Assembly (NCBI RefSeq): GCF_017161565.1
Contig: NZ_CP066796.1
Location: 2,666,001-2,730,000, forward strand
Length of the DNA stretch: 64,000 nucleotides
Reading direction: 5' to 3'
Source: Erwinia amylovora
GTDB taxonomy: Bacteria; Pseudomonadota; Gammaproteobacteria; Enterobacterales; Enterobacteriaceae
Shown here in pieces: positions 19,914-28,621 of the stretch. Each line of letters opens with the position of its first letter. The first letter of the stretch is position 1. The notes under the pieces are model-generated. The model saw only the letters and a list, made by a program, of their open reading frames with translations, ran no database searches and was not told where the DNA came from. Made by a program: the position numbers and the translations under genes.

Positions 19914-21530
19914 TTAGCCGTAAGTACTCACCGAGGCTTTCACGTTTTTCTCTGCAACCTGTACGTCAGTCACCTCATCATATTCAAAATCGACAAGATG
20001 ATTCGGAATACTCACGGCCACAGCCCATTGATAAATAACAAAAGCAACAACGGCTACAACCACACTATCCGCTGGATGAGAAATATAGCCCTGGCCGCCA
20101 AAGCTTCCTGCCGATGAAATAGCAATCATGATGGCGTAGTAGGCAATAAGCCATGATGATGAAACAATTTGCTGCCTCAGGCTGATTCTTTCAGTCGGCA
20201 CATAGCGGCCACACACGATATAGATAACGAACATGGCAATCTGCAAACTTAATAGCCAGCAAAGCGTTGTCCACCCCGACCAGTAGATAATCAGTGATGC
20301 AATCATAAAGGTAACAGGCCCGATAAAGCCGATCCTTGCCACACGAAATGGACGCGGAAGGTCCGGGCATGTTTTACGCAATGCGCCTACCGAAATGGGG
20401 GCAAGGGCATAACTTAATACCAAAGCGGCAGATACCACGTTAATCAGCGCTTCCCACGATGGGAACGGCAACGTCCAGAAAATAGAGAGGCCAAAAGTAA
20501 GCCACAACGCATGGCGCGGAATACCGGATTTAGCGTCAATCTGCGTGAAGCAGCTGAACAATGTTCCGGATCTTGCCCAGGCATAAACGATGCGCGGCGT
20601 GGCGTTCATATAGATATTACCCGCACCGGCCGGTGAAACGATGGCATCGGCCACCACCATATAACCCAGCCACGCCACGCCTAACAACAGCGAGATATCA
20701 CGATAGGGCAGCGTAAATTCCTTGCTGATACTCTGCCATCCCTGCGTCAGCATTTCGGTGGGAATACTGCCGACAAAGGCAAGCTGCAACGCGGCGTAGA
20801 TAGCGGCAGAGAGTAAAACCGACAGGATCATGGCGATGGGTATAGTGCGTTGCGGATTTTTGACCTCGCTGGCCACTGCGATAATCGGGGTTAAGCCGAG
20901 GTAGGCAAAAATCACGCCTCCGGCAGAAACAGCCATTTCAACCCCACTCATGCCGAAGGGGGCAAAGCCCGCAACGGTGAGATTGGCCGGCTTAAAGAAA
21001 GTGAAAAGAGTAAACAATACCAGCAGCGGGACAATAAATTTGAAGGCGCTGATGATATTGTTGGTTTTAGCAAAGGTTTTCACGCTGTTGTAATTAATGT
21101 AGAAAAATCCGCACAGGAGGACAAACTGAAATAGCCAACCAATTGCTGTTGGGTTGCTGCTACCCGGCTGCGTCAGCTGTTCGAACCAGGCTCCGGCATA
21201 CTGGCGCGCGGCAACCACCTCTATGGCAACCAGGCTGGTGAAAGCGATAACGGTAATGGATCCCATCATGTAACCCAACAATGGCCCGTGGGAAAAAACC
21301 GGGTAGCTGATAACCCCCCCAGCACAAGGCAGCGCTGCGCCGAGTTCACAAAAGACGATACCGAGCAGCAAAACGGCGCCTCCACCAATCAACCATGAAA
21401 AAACCCCGGCCGGTCCTGCAATGGATGAGACGTGACTGGCGGCGAATAGCCAGCCAGAACCGAAAATGGCACCCAGACCAATAAACGTCAGATCGGTCAG
21501 CGTTAACTGCTTTTTAAATTTTCCAGTCAT
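19914..21530 (-). CDS. APC-family amino acid permease, probable hydroxyproline/proline importer
   Basis: About 12-14 hydrophobic segments; the first carries the APC hallmark FIGLGAIFGSGWLFAA (residues ~16-31). The second conserved block is EVKNPQRTIPIAM. Cytoplasmic membrane location. The ATG at 21530 follows AGGGG by five bases; a GTG two codons earlier is the alternative. 538 residues with a hydrophilic C-terminal tail (VDFEYDEVTDVQVAEKNVK). As first gene of the operon it most probably brings in hydroxyproline, but APC substrate specificity cannot be read from sequence. Confidence 0.83.
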   Translation of the reverse strand: MTGKFKKQLTLTDLTFIGLGAIFGSGWLFAASHVSSIAGPAGVFSWLIGGGAVLLLGIVFCELGAALPCAGGVISYPVFSHGPLLGYMMGSITVIAFTSLVAIEVVAARQYAGAWFEQLTQPGSSNPTAIGWLFQFVLLCGFFYINYNSVKTFAKTNNIISAFKFIVPLLVLFTLFTFFKPANLTVAGFAPFGMSGVEMAVSAGGVIFAYLGLTPIIAVASEVKNPQRTIPIAMILSVLLSAAIYAALQLAFVGSIPTEMLTQGWQSISKEFTLPYRDISLLLGVAWLGYMVVADAIVSPAGAGNIYMNATPRIVYAWARSGTLFSCFTQIDAKSGIPRHALWLTFGLSIFWTLPFPSWEALINVVSAALVLSYALAPISVGALRKTCPDLPRPFRVARIGFIGPVTFMIASLIIYWSGWTTLCWLLSLQIAMFVIYIVCGRYVPTERISLRQQIVSSSWLIAYYAIMIAISSAGSFGGQGYISHPADSVVVAVVAFVIYQWAVAVSIPNHLVDFEYDEVTDVQVAEKNVKASVSTYG

Positions 21531-21597
21531 AAACACCCCTGTATCCCCTGTTCAATCAGCGTATTCGGAGGCGCAGCAAAGCGATAAATAAAAATGT

Positions 21598-21613
21598 ATA
21601 TCGTATACGATAT
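21598..21613. promoter_or_regulatory. Perfect 16-bp palindrome, candidate GntR operator
   Basis: ATATCGTATACGATAT reads identically on both strands and lies 68 bp upstream of the permease start. FCD-type GntR regulators commonly bind short palindromes with a TATAC core. It is the only such site noticed around the operon, so one operator may control all nine genes. Binding is inferred. Confidence 0.6.
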
Positions 21614-21913
21614 TCACTTCAGTATTTCGCACTGACTATGCCAATTTTATAACTTATTGAAAAGGGTTTAATTAAATCCAGAATGCCACTTTATCGGAAT
21701 GCTGATGCTGTCTGTTAATGCATCAGTTGCACCAACATTGCACAAAGGATGTTATCAAGGCCAGAGATTTCACAAAATTTGAGTCAGAAAGGTGATCTCG
21801 CACAGAGGAATAAGCAAATAGCCTTGCCGGGCAGCAGGGCGTTGTCAATATCAGCAGATATCAGGGCAATCATGCAGACGCATCCTTAGCAGAGGAGTTT
21901 TGCTTCTGACAAC

Positions 21914-21931
21914 CCTCCCCTGCCGGGGAGG
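21914..21931 (-). terminator. Hairpin after sseB
   Basis: Perfect seven-base arms CCTCCCC / GGGGAGG with a TGCC loop, about 35 bp after the sseB stop. The T-run is poor, so it is a weak terminator candidate. Confidence 0.45.
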
Positions 21932-21964
21932 ATGGATGTCGCTGATGCGCCTTTGACGGTTTGT

Positions 21965-22744
21965 TTAGTCGATGTTTTTAACTTTGAAATCGCGCAGAAA
22001 GCTGCCCCAGCGACGCTCATAGAACGGGGTAATGTGGGCAGTAAAGAAATGGCTGATCCCCTTCTCTCCCTCTGCCACCTGACAGATATCAATCGGTTCA
22101 TCGCCCGATAGCGTATCGGTTGCCACACTGCCCGCCGCCTGAATAATCGCGTCGATATCGCCATCGGCCTCAATGCCAATCAGCAGATTGGCTGGCTGGT
22201 CCGCCGACTCTTTGATCTGCGCCAGGTAAGCACGACGTACAGGCTTATATCCGGCAAACAGCTGAACAAGTGAATCGACCATCTGCGCCGGGGGGGTTGC
22301 GACCTCAGACATTAACAGCGACGTGGCCCCTTCCAGCACCGTCTGCTGGCTAAGGGCATTGCCGTCATCGCCCAGTAAATGCGTTATTTCACGCGGCGTG
22401 AACTCTTTACCGCTATCCAGCTTCGGGTTGAGGAACAACGTTTCACCGAGCGTCATAGCGAACAGCGTACGCACCGGCATCACCAGATACGCCTGTTCGC
22501 CGCTAACGGCTTTTTCCAGCGCGTTGACCGAAGTGAAAAACGGAATGATGTCAGTACCGTCTTCTTTTTCCCAGTGCTGCAAATCGACCGGCGAGCTGGC
22601 ATCAATCGGCTGCCCGTGCCGTGCGCTGACGCCCGGCACGATAACGCTGGCCGCCATCAACAGGGCGAAAAACTCCGGGCGGTGAGCAGGTTCTGTCGCC
22701 GCCAGTTTCAGCACGTCTTCCAGACGCGGATTCAGGTCATTCAT
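21965..22744 (-). CDS. sseB: SseB family protein
   Basis: Cytoplasmic protein named for enhanced serine sensitivity; its biochemical role is poorly defined. The start at 22744 gives MNDLNPRLEDVLKLAATEPAHRPEFF, matching E. coli in the EPAHRP segment; a GTG seven codons upstream is also open. 259 residues. It lies downstream of pepB on the same strand, separated by a strong hairpin. In E. coli sseB and sseA are close neighbours; here nine catabolic genes lie between them. Confidence 0.93.
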   Translation of the reverse strand: MNDLNPRLEDVLKLAATEPAHRPEFFALLMAASVIVPGVSARHGQPIDASSPVDLQHWEKEDGTDIIPFFTSVNALEKAVSGEQAYLVMPVRTLFAMTLGETLFLNPKLDSGKEFTPREITHLLGDDGNALSQQTVLEGATSLLMSEVATPPAQMVDSLVQLFAGYKPVRRAYLAQIKESADQPANLLIGIEADGDIDAIIQAAGSVATDTLSGDEPIDICQVAEGEKGISHFFTAHITPFYERRWGSFLRDFKVKNID

Positions 22745-22777
22745 TGCGGTATTCCAGTTCAACACGGTAGGTTCAAC

Positions 22778-22803
22778 GGGCGGGCCCGCTAACAGGCCCG
22801 CCC
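22778..22803 (-). terminator. Hairpin between pepB and sseB
   Basis: Perfect nine-base arms GGGCGGGCC / GGCCCGCCC around an eight-base loop. No clear T-run; it may attenuate or stabilise rather than terminate. Confidence 0.5.
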
Positions 22804-22850
22804 TGGATAATGGGGCAGTCAGGAGCGGTTTATCACCGCCCGCCCTCTTG

Positions 22851-24140
22851 CTATGCGCGGCTTAGCAGCAGGTTAGCCAGGGTGCGCACGCCCAGCCCGG
22901 TGGCACCGGCCGACCATTGTTCCACGGCACCTTTACGATAGGTGGCTGAACAGTCGATATGCAGCCAGCCCTGCTTGTAGTCGCTGACGAAGTGCGACAG
23001 GAAAGCCGCAGCGGTGCTGGCTCCGGCAGAATGTGCCGGGCTGGCAATATTGTTGAGTTCGGCAAAATTCGACGGCAGATGGCTGCGATGGAATTCTGCC
23101 AGCGGCAGACGCCAGAACGGCTCGTTTTCCCCAGCGGCGCTGGTTAACAGCGAGTCGGCCAGCGCATCATCAAAGCTAAACAGCGCGTGATAATCATTGC
23201 CCAATGCGGTTTTTGCCGCCCCGGTCAGCGTTGCGGCATCAATAATCAGTTCCGGGTTGAGCGCACTGGCATCAATCAGGCCATCGGCCAGCACCAGACG
23301 ACCTTCCGCATCGGTATTCATCACCTCAACGCTTTTGCCATTGCGATAGCGAATGATATCACCCAGCCTGAAAGCGTTGCCGCTCACCATATTGTCGGCA
23401 CAGCACAGAATTAACTTCACGCGTTTTTTCAGACCGCGGCTAATCGCTAAAGCCAGCGCGCCGGTCAAAGTAGCCGCTCCGCCCATATCCGACTTCATAG
23501 AATCCATAAAGCCGCTCTGTTTCAGACTGTAGCCGCCGGTATCGAAGGTAATTCCTTTACCGACCAGACAGGCAAACACCGGGGTTTCATCTTTGCCACC
23601 CGGATTGTAGTCCAGCGTCAGCAGTACCGGGCTGCGTGAGGATCCACGGCCAACGGTATGTAGCCCCATATAATTTTGCTGGCGCAGATCGTCGCCCTTG
23701 GTAATACGATAACTTACCGCATCACCGGCAACATCACCCAACAGATCGATGGCACGCGTGGCCAACTGCTCCGGGCCAAGCTCTTCTGCAGGCAGATTGA
23801 TGGTATGACGTACCCAGTCGACAATCTTCAGGCGGCTTTTGAGTTCCTGCTGGCTGGCCTCGCTCAACGTCGCCCACTGCACTTCACGCTCGCCTTTCGG
23901 CCCGCGATAGCCTTGCCAGAACGCCCAGCTGTTCTCCAAATCCCAGCCTTCGCCGCTCAGGCAAACGTGGCGGATGCCCTGGTTGTCGATTTTGCGCGCG
24001 GCGCGCTGAATGGTCACCAGTGGTTCACCGCCGTTGAGGTGAATGGTCATACCCTGATCGTTGCTGCTCAGTATCGCTTTTTCGCCCCAGCGCGGGTCGG
24101 CCGCGGCCGTTGACAGAGTTATATTCATCGGGGTGGTCAT
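22851..24140 (-). CDS. pepB: Peptidase B (leucyl aminopeptidase family M17)
   Basis: Broad-specificity dinuclear-metal aminopeptidase of the cytoplasm. Metal and catalytic motifs are [14 protein letters not shown] (near 195-208), KSDMGGAA and the M17 signature [12 protein letters not shown]. The start at 24140 is preceded by AGGAG and gives [19 protein letters not shown], matching the E. coli N-terminus; the frame opens nine codons earlier. 429 residues. In E. coli pepB closes the long isc operon behind iscX. Here the gene upstream is iscS itself, with a terminator in between, so pepB must have its own promoter within about 150 bp. Confidence 0.96.
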   Translation of the reverse strand: MTTPMNITLSTAAADPRWGEKAILSSNDQGMTIHLNGGEPLVTIQRAARKIDNQGIRHVCLSGEGWDLENSWAFWQGYRGPKGEREVQWATLSEASQQELKSRLKIVDWVRHTINLPAEELGPEQLATRAIDLLGDVAGDAVSYRITKGDDLRQQNYMGLHTVGRGSSRSPVLLTLDYNPGGKDETPVFACLVGKGITFDTGGYSLKQSGFMDSMKSDMGGAATLTGALALAISRGLKKRVKLILCCADNMVSGNAFRLGDIIRYRNGKSVEVMNTDAEGRLVLADGLIDASALNPELIIDAATLTGAAKTALGNDYHALFSFDDALADSLLTSAAGENEPFWRLPLAEFHRSHLPSNFAELNNIASPAHSAGASTAAAFLSHFVSDYKQGWLHIDCSATYRKGAVEQWSAGATGLGVRTLANLLLSRA

Positions 24141-24296
24141 CACATGGCTCCTTATCATTTTTGTCATTTTGGCCGGTTTTGCCGACCGCTGCGCTTCGCC
24201 GCAGCACGATGCTAGTCGAATTTATCAGGTCAGACTAACAGAAATCTGCCAGGGAAGTTTTCACAGACTAAGATTCAGGCTTCACGGAAAGCAAAA

Positions 24297-24318
24297 CGGG
24301 CCGGAAAATACCGGCCCG
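24297..24318 (-). terminator. Intrinsic terminator directly after iscS
   Basis: Perfect CGGGCCGG / CCGGCCCG arms with an AAAATA loop, followed on the minus strand by TTTTGCTTT, 25 bp beyond the iscS stop. It closes a two-gene iscRS operon where other enterobacteria continue into iscU. Confidence 0.85.
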
Positions 24319-24342
24319 CTGACTAAACTGACGTGACGCAAG

Positions 24343-25542
24343 TTAACCTGCCCGCGCATTCGCGCTGGCTTTAAATCCCTGCCACGCCGGGGAATGTTCA
24401 CGCAGACGGGAAACCGATTTTTGCAGCAGCTGAACAGCGTAATCGATCTCTTCTTCGCTGGTGAAGCGGCCAAGAGAGAAACGAACTGAGCTGTGCGCCA
24501 GCTCGTCGCTTAAGCCGACAGCACGCAGAACGTAAGAAGGCTCCATGCTGGCGGAGGTACAGGCTGACCCGGTAGAAACCGCCAGATCTTTTAGCGCCAT
24601 AATCAGTGATTCACCATCAACGTAATCAAAGCTGACGTTAAGAATGTTCGCCGCGCCATGCTGCAGCGAACCGTTAACAGAAACCGCTTCAATACGGCTG
24701 ATCCCCTGCCACAGTCGGCTACGCAGTGCGCTGATGCGCGCCATGTCATCAGCCATAACTTCTTTAGCAATACGACAGGCTTCGCCCATGCCGACGATTT
24801 GGTGCACCGGCAGCGTTCCGGAGCGCATACCGCGCTCGTGTCCGCCGCCGTGGATCTGCGCTTGCAGACGAATGCGCGGCTGACGGCGAACATACAGTGC
24901 GCCGATCCCTTTCGGTCCGTAAATTTTGTGGGCGGAAAAAGACATCAGGTCAACTTTCAGCTGGCCAAGATCAACAGGCAGCTTGCCTACGCTTTGCGTC
25001 GCATCCACATGAAAGACGATGCCACGGGCGCGGCAAAGTTCTCCGATGGCGGCAATATCCTGCACCACGCCGATCTCATTATTGACGTGCATAATCGACA
25101 CCAGCACCGTGTCGGCGCGCAGCGCGGATTCCAGCTGCTGTAGCGTGATGGAGCCATCGCTTTGCGGCTGGAGATAAGTAATGCTGAAGCCTTCATGCTC
25201 CAGATGAGCACAGGTATCCAACACCGCCTTGTGTTCGGTGGTACAGGTAATGATGTGGCGGCCCTTTTCCTGATAGAACGTGGCCGCACCTTTGATCGCC
25301 AGATTATTCGCTTCGGTGGCACCGGAGGTAAAAACGATTTCGCGCGGGTCCGCCCCCACCAATTCGGCTATCTGGTTACGGGCAACATCGACCGCTTCTT
25401 CAGCCTGCCAGCCAAAGCGGTGTGAACGCGAGGCAGGATTGCCGAAAGTGCCATCCTGGGTGAGATACTGCATCATCCTGGCCGCCACGCGCGGTTCAAC
25501 TGGCGTGGTGGCAGCATAATCCAGATAAATCGGTAATTTCAT
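24343..25542 (-). CDS. iscS: Cysteine desulfurase IscS with altered C-terminal tail
   Basis: PLP enzyme that takes sulfur from cysteine for Fe-S clusters, tRNA thiolation and other acceptors. The PLP Lys lies in [10 protein letters not shown] and the persulfide Cys in [10 protein letters not shown] (near 328); both are intact. Most of the protein is close to E. coli IscS. The last ~19 residues are not: after [10 protein letters not shown] the chain ends KASANARAG. The enterobacterial tail that ends in SIEWAHH, implicated in binding the scaffold IscU, is lost. Length 399 instead of 404. iscU and the other isc genes are not found downstream. A role limited to tRNA thiolation and other IscU-independent sulfur transfer is likely. 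Confidence 0.95.
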   Translation of the reverse strand: MKLPIYLDYAATTPVEPRVAARMMQYLTQDGTFGNPASRSHRFGWQAEEAVDVARNQIAELVGADPREIVFTSGATEANNLAIKGAATFYQEKGRHIITCTTEHKAVLDTCAHLEHEGFSITYLQPQSDGSITLQQLESALRADTVLVSIMHVNNEIGVVQDIAAIGELCRARGIVFHVDATQSVGKLPVDLGQLKVDLMSFSAHKIYGPKGIGALYVRRQPRIRLQAQIHGGGHERGMRSGTLPVHQIVGMGEACRIAKEVMADDMARISALRSRLWQGISRIEAVSVNGSLQHGAANILNVSFDYVDGESLIMALKDLAVSTGSACTSASMEPSYVLRAVGLSDELAHSSVRFSLGRFTSEEEIDYAVQLLQKSVSRLREHSPAWQGFKASANARAG

Positions 25543-25606
25543 TGCTTGTTAAGCTCCGCAAAGTTGCTGTCTGCCGCCCTTCTGCGCCCTGGGATCTTTA
25601 CGGATG

Positions 25607-25652
25607 GCAGAAACGAACAAAAGGCCGCGACAGGCCTTTTGTTCGTTTCTGC
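25607..25652. other. Long perfect inverted repeat between iscR and iscS
   Basis: Two perfectly complementary 20-base arms (25607-25626 and 25633-25652) separated by six bases. In the iscRS transcript this would fold into a very stable hairpin in the 139-bp spacer. A second short hairpin (seven-base arms GGCGAAG / CTTCGCC) follows at 25654-25671, close to the iscR stop. In E. coli the iscR-iscS spacer structure protects the iscR message when the sRNA RyhB triggers decay of the distal part; a similar or terminator-like role is possible here. Confidence 0.85.
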
Positions 25653-25681
25653 GGGCGAAGAAGACTTCGCCGTCACTGCGG

Positions 25682-26179
25682 TCAGGCGCGCAGATTGACG
25701 TCAATGGTATCGTGCTTACGGCCATGGGGCGCACGACGGATTTCATTGCTGTTCTGGCGGTCGGCAACATCCAGGATCTCCTGGTTGTTGACCAGCTCGG
25801 CCAGAGTAATGTTATTCAGGAAATCGCTGATGCGCTCGCTCAGGTCACGCCACAGAACGTGAGTCAGACAACGCTCCCCGCCCTGGCAACCTTCTTTACC
25901 CTGGCACTTCGTGGCATCGACCGATTCGTCGACGGCGGTGATCACGGCGCCAACCGCGATCGCATCGGCTGCTTTACCCAGCAGATAACCCCCACCCGGG
26001 CCGCGCACGCTGGCCACCAGACCATTCTTGCGCAGACGTGAGAACAGCTGCTCAAGATAAGACAGGGAGATGCCCTGACGCTCTGAAATATCAGCTAAAG
26101 GCACCGGACCTTCGTGAGAATGCAGTGCAACATCAAGCATCGCGGTAACAGCATAACGGCCTTTGGATGTCAGTCTCAT
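25682..26179 (-). CDS. iscR: Fe-S cluster-responsive transcription factor IscR
   Basis: Rrf2-family winged-helix regulator that represses the isc operon when it carries a [2Fe-2S] cluster and controls suf and other genes with or without it. The N-terminal HTH is [14 protein letters not shown] and following. All cluster ligands are visible in [16 protein letters not shown] (three Cys and the His). 165 residues. It stands first in what remains of the isc operon; its own operator array upstream is intact, which suggests IscR is still regulating other targets. Confidence 0.97.
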   Translation of the reverse strand: MRLTSKGRYAVTAMLDVALHSHEGPVPLADISERQGISLSYLEQLFSRLRKNGLVASVRGPGGGYLLGKAADAIAVGAVITAVDESVDATKCQGKEGCQGGERCLTHVLWRDLSERISDFLNNITLAELVNNQEILDVADRQNSNEIRRAPHGRKHDTIDVNLRA

Positions 26180-26242
26180 GGCGGAAACAACCTCGGTGAT
26201 AACCCTGAATGGGTGTTAACAAATTATGTTCGCCAGTCTGCC

Positions 26243-26318
26243 ATTCCCGAGTAAATTGGTCAAGTATTTAACCTGGTAAAACAGTCAACTATTTAACCTG
26301 GTAATTTACTCAACTATT
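26243..26318 (-). promoter_or_regulatory. iscR promoter region with three tandem IscR type 1-like boxes
   Basis: Three copies spaced 25 bp apart: 26243-26268, 26268-26293 and 26293-26318. Read on the minus strand each begins AATAGTTGA or AATACTTGA and ends in a variant of TTACYNGG followed by an AT stretch, close to the type 1 IscR consensus. The box next to the gene (ending TTTACTCGGGAATG) matches the E. coli iscR promoter best. The tandem array implies cooperative autoregulation. Confidence 0.7.
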
Positions 26319-26335
26319 GCGCTGTTTTTACCACC

Positions 26336-27061
26336 TTAATCGCCCTGCCGTTTCTCCAGCGACGACAACATGCCGCGCAGAATGTTCAGCTCGTCCCGCT
26401 CCGGGCGCGCGCGGGTAAAGAGCCGGCGCATTTTGCTCATTACCTGTCCCGGGCTGGCTGCGCGGATGAATCCGCTGTCCGTCATCATTTTTTCCATATG
26501 CTGATAGAAGCGTTCCAGATCGTCCACCAGCGGATAGGAAGATTCATGGTACTGCGCCTGCGGCGTTTCCACGGATTGCAGGTAAGCCATGCGCACCTCA
26601 TAGGCGATAATCTGAACCGCCATCGCCAGATTCAGCGAGCTGTACTGCGGGTTAGCGGCAATCGCGACATGGTAGTGGCACTTCTGCAACTCATCGTTGG
26701 TCAAACCAACGCGTTCGCGACCAAACACCAGCGCTACCGGGGCCTGCTGACCTTCTTCGACGCTCTTTAACCCGCATTCCCGCGGATCCAGCATCGGCCA
26801 CGGCAATGAGCGCGAGCGGGCGCTGGTGCCCACCACCAGACTGCAACCTGAAGTCGCTTCATCGAGGGTATCAACGATTTTTGCTTCGCCGATCACATCA
26901 CTGGCACCGGCGGCCAGTGCTATCGCCTGCGAATCAGGCTTAACCAACGGATTGACCAGGTAAAGGCTGGTTAAGCCCATGGTTTTCATCGCACGGGCAA
27001 CGGAACCCATGTTGCCGGTATGAGACGTTTCCACCAGCACAATTCGGATATTTTGCAACAT
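26336..27061 (-). CDS. trmJ: tRNA (Cm32/Um32) methyltransferase TrmJ
   Basis: SPOUT-class 2'-O-methyltransferase acting on position 32 of several tRNAs. The N-terminal domain shows [19 protein letters not shown], and the knotted SAM site includes [14 protein letters not shown] and [12 protein letters not shown]-terminal helical extension ([34 protein letters not shown]) is typical of TrmJ. 241 residues. Upstream of iscR on the same strand, divergent from suhB, as in E. coli. Confidence 0.96.
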   Translation of the reverse strand: MLQNIRIVLVETSHTGNMGSVARAMKTMGLTSLYLVNPLVKPDSQAIALAAGASDVIGEAKIVDTLDEATSGCSLVVGTSARSRSLPWPMLDPRECGLKSVEEGQQAPVALVFGRERVGLTNDELQKCHYHVAIAANPQYSSLNLAMAVQIIAYEVRMAYLQSVETPQAQYHESSYPLVDDLERFYQHMEKMMTDSGFIRAASPGQVMSKMRRLFTRARPERDELNILRGMLSSLEKRQGD

Positions 27062-27290
27062 AAGGGTCAGGGATCTTCCGGGTCTGAGAGATAATTTGTC
27101 GATGCTAGCATATTTTCAGGACATTTACCGAAGCAGCCTGCTATACTATGCGCCGTTTTCTATCAGATTATGATAAAAATCCACAATAATTGCAGTGGTT
27201 ACAAGGCGGCTGGCCCTCCCGGCCTGCATCTTGCGGTGCAGAAAAGGGAAAAACCTTGCGCCGTACCGCTGCAAATATTCAGGATAACCC

Positions 27291-27302
27291 GTTCTTTAAC
27301 AT
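27291..27302 (+). promoter_or_regulatory. boxA-like element in the suhB leader
   Basis: GTTCTTTAACAT closely resembles the rrn boxA core (GCTCTTTAACAA) and ends 20 bases before the suhB ATG. In E. coli SuhB is part of the Nus antitermination complex and represses its own synthesis through a boxA in the suhB leader, so autoregulation is probably conserved here. A TATACT hexamer near 27143 would give a leader of roughly 170 bases. Confidence 0.65.
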
Positions 27303-27322
27303 TCAGTGAGACGATATTACCT

Positions 27323-28126
27323 ATGCATCCAATGCTCAACATTGCCGTGCGCGCTGCGCGCAAGGCCGGAAACGTCATTGCCAAGCACTATGAAACCCCG
27401 GACTCCGTCGAAGCCAGCCAGAAAGGCAGCAATGACTTTGTCACCAATGTTGACCGCGAAGCGGAACGCCAGATTATTGAAGTGATCCGCAAATCTTACC
27501 CTAAGCACACCATCATCAGCGAAGAAAGTGGTGAGCTGCAGGGCGAAGATCAGGATGTGCAATGGGTTATCGATCCACTGGATGGCACCACCAACTACAT
27601 CAAACGTCTGCCTCATTTCAGTGTTTCTATCGCCGTGCGCCTGAAAGGCCGCACCGAAGTGGCGGTGGTTTACGATCCAATGCGTAATGAACTGTTCAGC
27701 GCCGTGCGCGGTCAGGGCGCTCAGTTGAACGGTTATCGTCTGCGCGGCGGTACTGCGCGCGATCTGGATGGCACTATCCTGGCAACCGGCTTCCCGTTTA
27801 AGGTCAAACAGCACGCAACGCCTTATATCAATATCGTCGGCAAACTGTTTACCCAGTGTGCTGATTTTCGCCGTAGCGGTTCTGCAGCGCTGGATCTGGC
27901 TTATGTGGCTGCCGGCCGCGTTGATGGTTACTTTGAGATTGGCCTGAAGCCGTGGGATTTCGCCGCTGGCGAACTGTTGGTACGTGAGGCTGGCGGGCTG
28001 GTCTCCGACTTCACCGGCGCCCACGGCTACATGCACTCCGGTAACATCGTGGCGGGCAATCCGCGCGTGGTGAAAGCGATGCTGGCCAATATGCGTGATG
28101 AACTGAGCGAAGCGCTGAAGCGTTGA
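27323..28126 (+). CDS. suhB: Inositol-1-monophosphatase / Nus-complex factor SuhB
   Basis: Mg-dependent inositol monophosphatase family protein that in enterobacteria also joins NusA/B/E/G in rRNA antitermination. The start at 27323 (MHPMLNIAVRAARKAG) gives 267 residues, identical to E. coli; the frame opens far upstream without support. Metal-binding motifs are EESG, WVIDPLDGTTNYIKRLP and KPWDFAAGELLVREAGG. The ribosome site is weak, in keeping with translational autoregulation around the boxA. Confidence 0.97.
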   Translation: MHPMLNIAVRAARKAGNVIAKHYETPDSVEASQKGSNDFVTNVDREAERQIIEVIRKSYPKHTIISEESGELQGEDQDVQWVIDPLDGTTNYIKRLPHFSVSIAVRLKGRTEVAVVYDPMRNELFSAVRGQGAQLNGYRLRGGTARDLDGTILATGFPFKVKQHATPYINIVGKLFTQCADFRRSGSAALDLAYVAAGRVDGYFEIGLKPWDFAAGELLVREAGGLVSDFTGAHGYMHSGNIVAGNPRVVKAMLANMRDELSEALKR

Positions 28127-28556
28127 TCGTTACAGGCGGGCCGATCGCAAACAGGCGATCGGTCCCGATCCACGGTCAAAACATTGGCCGGGTACCGCCA
28201 GAGATTGCCGGTTGCGCACTGAACCAGCGCAGCGCCCCCGCTGCCAGCAGCACCCATCCCCCAACAGCGCTAACCTAACTGCCAGCCAGCCCTTGCGCTG
28301 CCCCGACTGAAAACAGCGCTTGCTTTCAGCAGCATTAAGTCAGCAACGCCATCGCCGACAGCGCGCTCCGGAACCAGACGCCAACCACTTTGGCAAACAC
28401 ACCACCGGATCAGGCTGCGCGTGACCACCAGCATAAAGCAGATCGACAGGGGGAATTTCACCCACCGTCCGGCGCATTGTAACCCCGGTAAGGCTGTCGC
28501 CCCGATGAACCAGCGTGGTTTGCATAGCGGTAAAGCGATGCGGAGGTGGTGAAACC

Positions 28557-28592
28557 GTCTGCGATGGCTGGCGGCCACCCGCCATCGCAGAC
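28557..28592. terminator. Strong hairpin in the suhB-csiE gap
   Basis: Perfect 12-base arms GTCTGCGATGGC / GCCATCGCAGAC around a 12-base loop. Plus-strand continuation is AACGGTTTATTTG, a weak T-run. It may end suhB-strand transcription. Confidence 0.5.
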
Positions 28593-28602
28593 GAACGGTT
28601 TA

Positions 28603-28621
28603 TTTGTTATAATGTAACAAA
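28603..28621. promoter_or_regulatory. AT-rich palindrome resembling a Zur/Fur-type operator
   Basis: TTTGTTATAATGTAACAAA has perfect seven-base arms and an embedded TATAAT. The core GTTATAATGTAAC is close to enterobacterial Zur boxes (GTTATAATATAAC). The nearest plus-strand gene is csiE, 135 bp away; on the minus strand it points into the decayed region. Assignment is tentative. Confidence 0.35.

Larger units (their letters stand above)
21531..21964. other. Intergenic region upstream of the hydroxyproline operon
   Basis: About 430 bp without a gene. Next to the operon it holds the 16-bp palindrome at 21598-21613. The remainder up to the sseB stop shows AT-rich, unremarkable sequence and one hairpin (21914-21931). 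No tRNA, integrase or attachment-like repeat was seen at this junction. Confidence 0.5.

Noticed and set aside
28270..28585. Two overlapping minus-strand open frames of 81 and 102 codons between suhB and csiE
   Set aside because: No ribosome site, no domain and biased composition (Trp, Arg, Cys). At best they reflect the decayed yfhR region.
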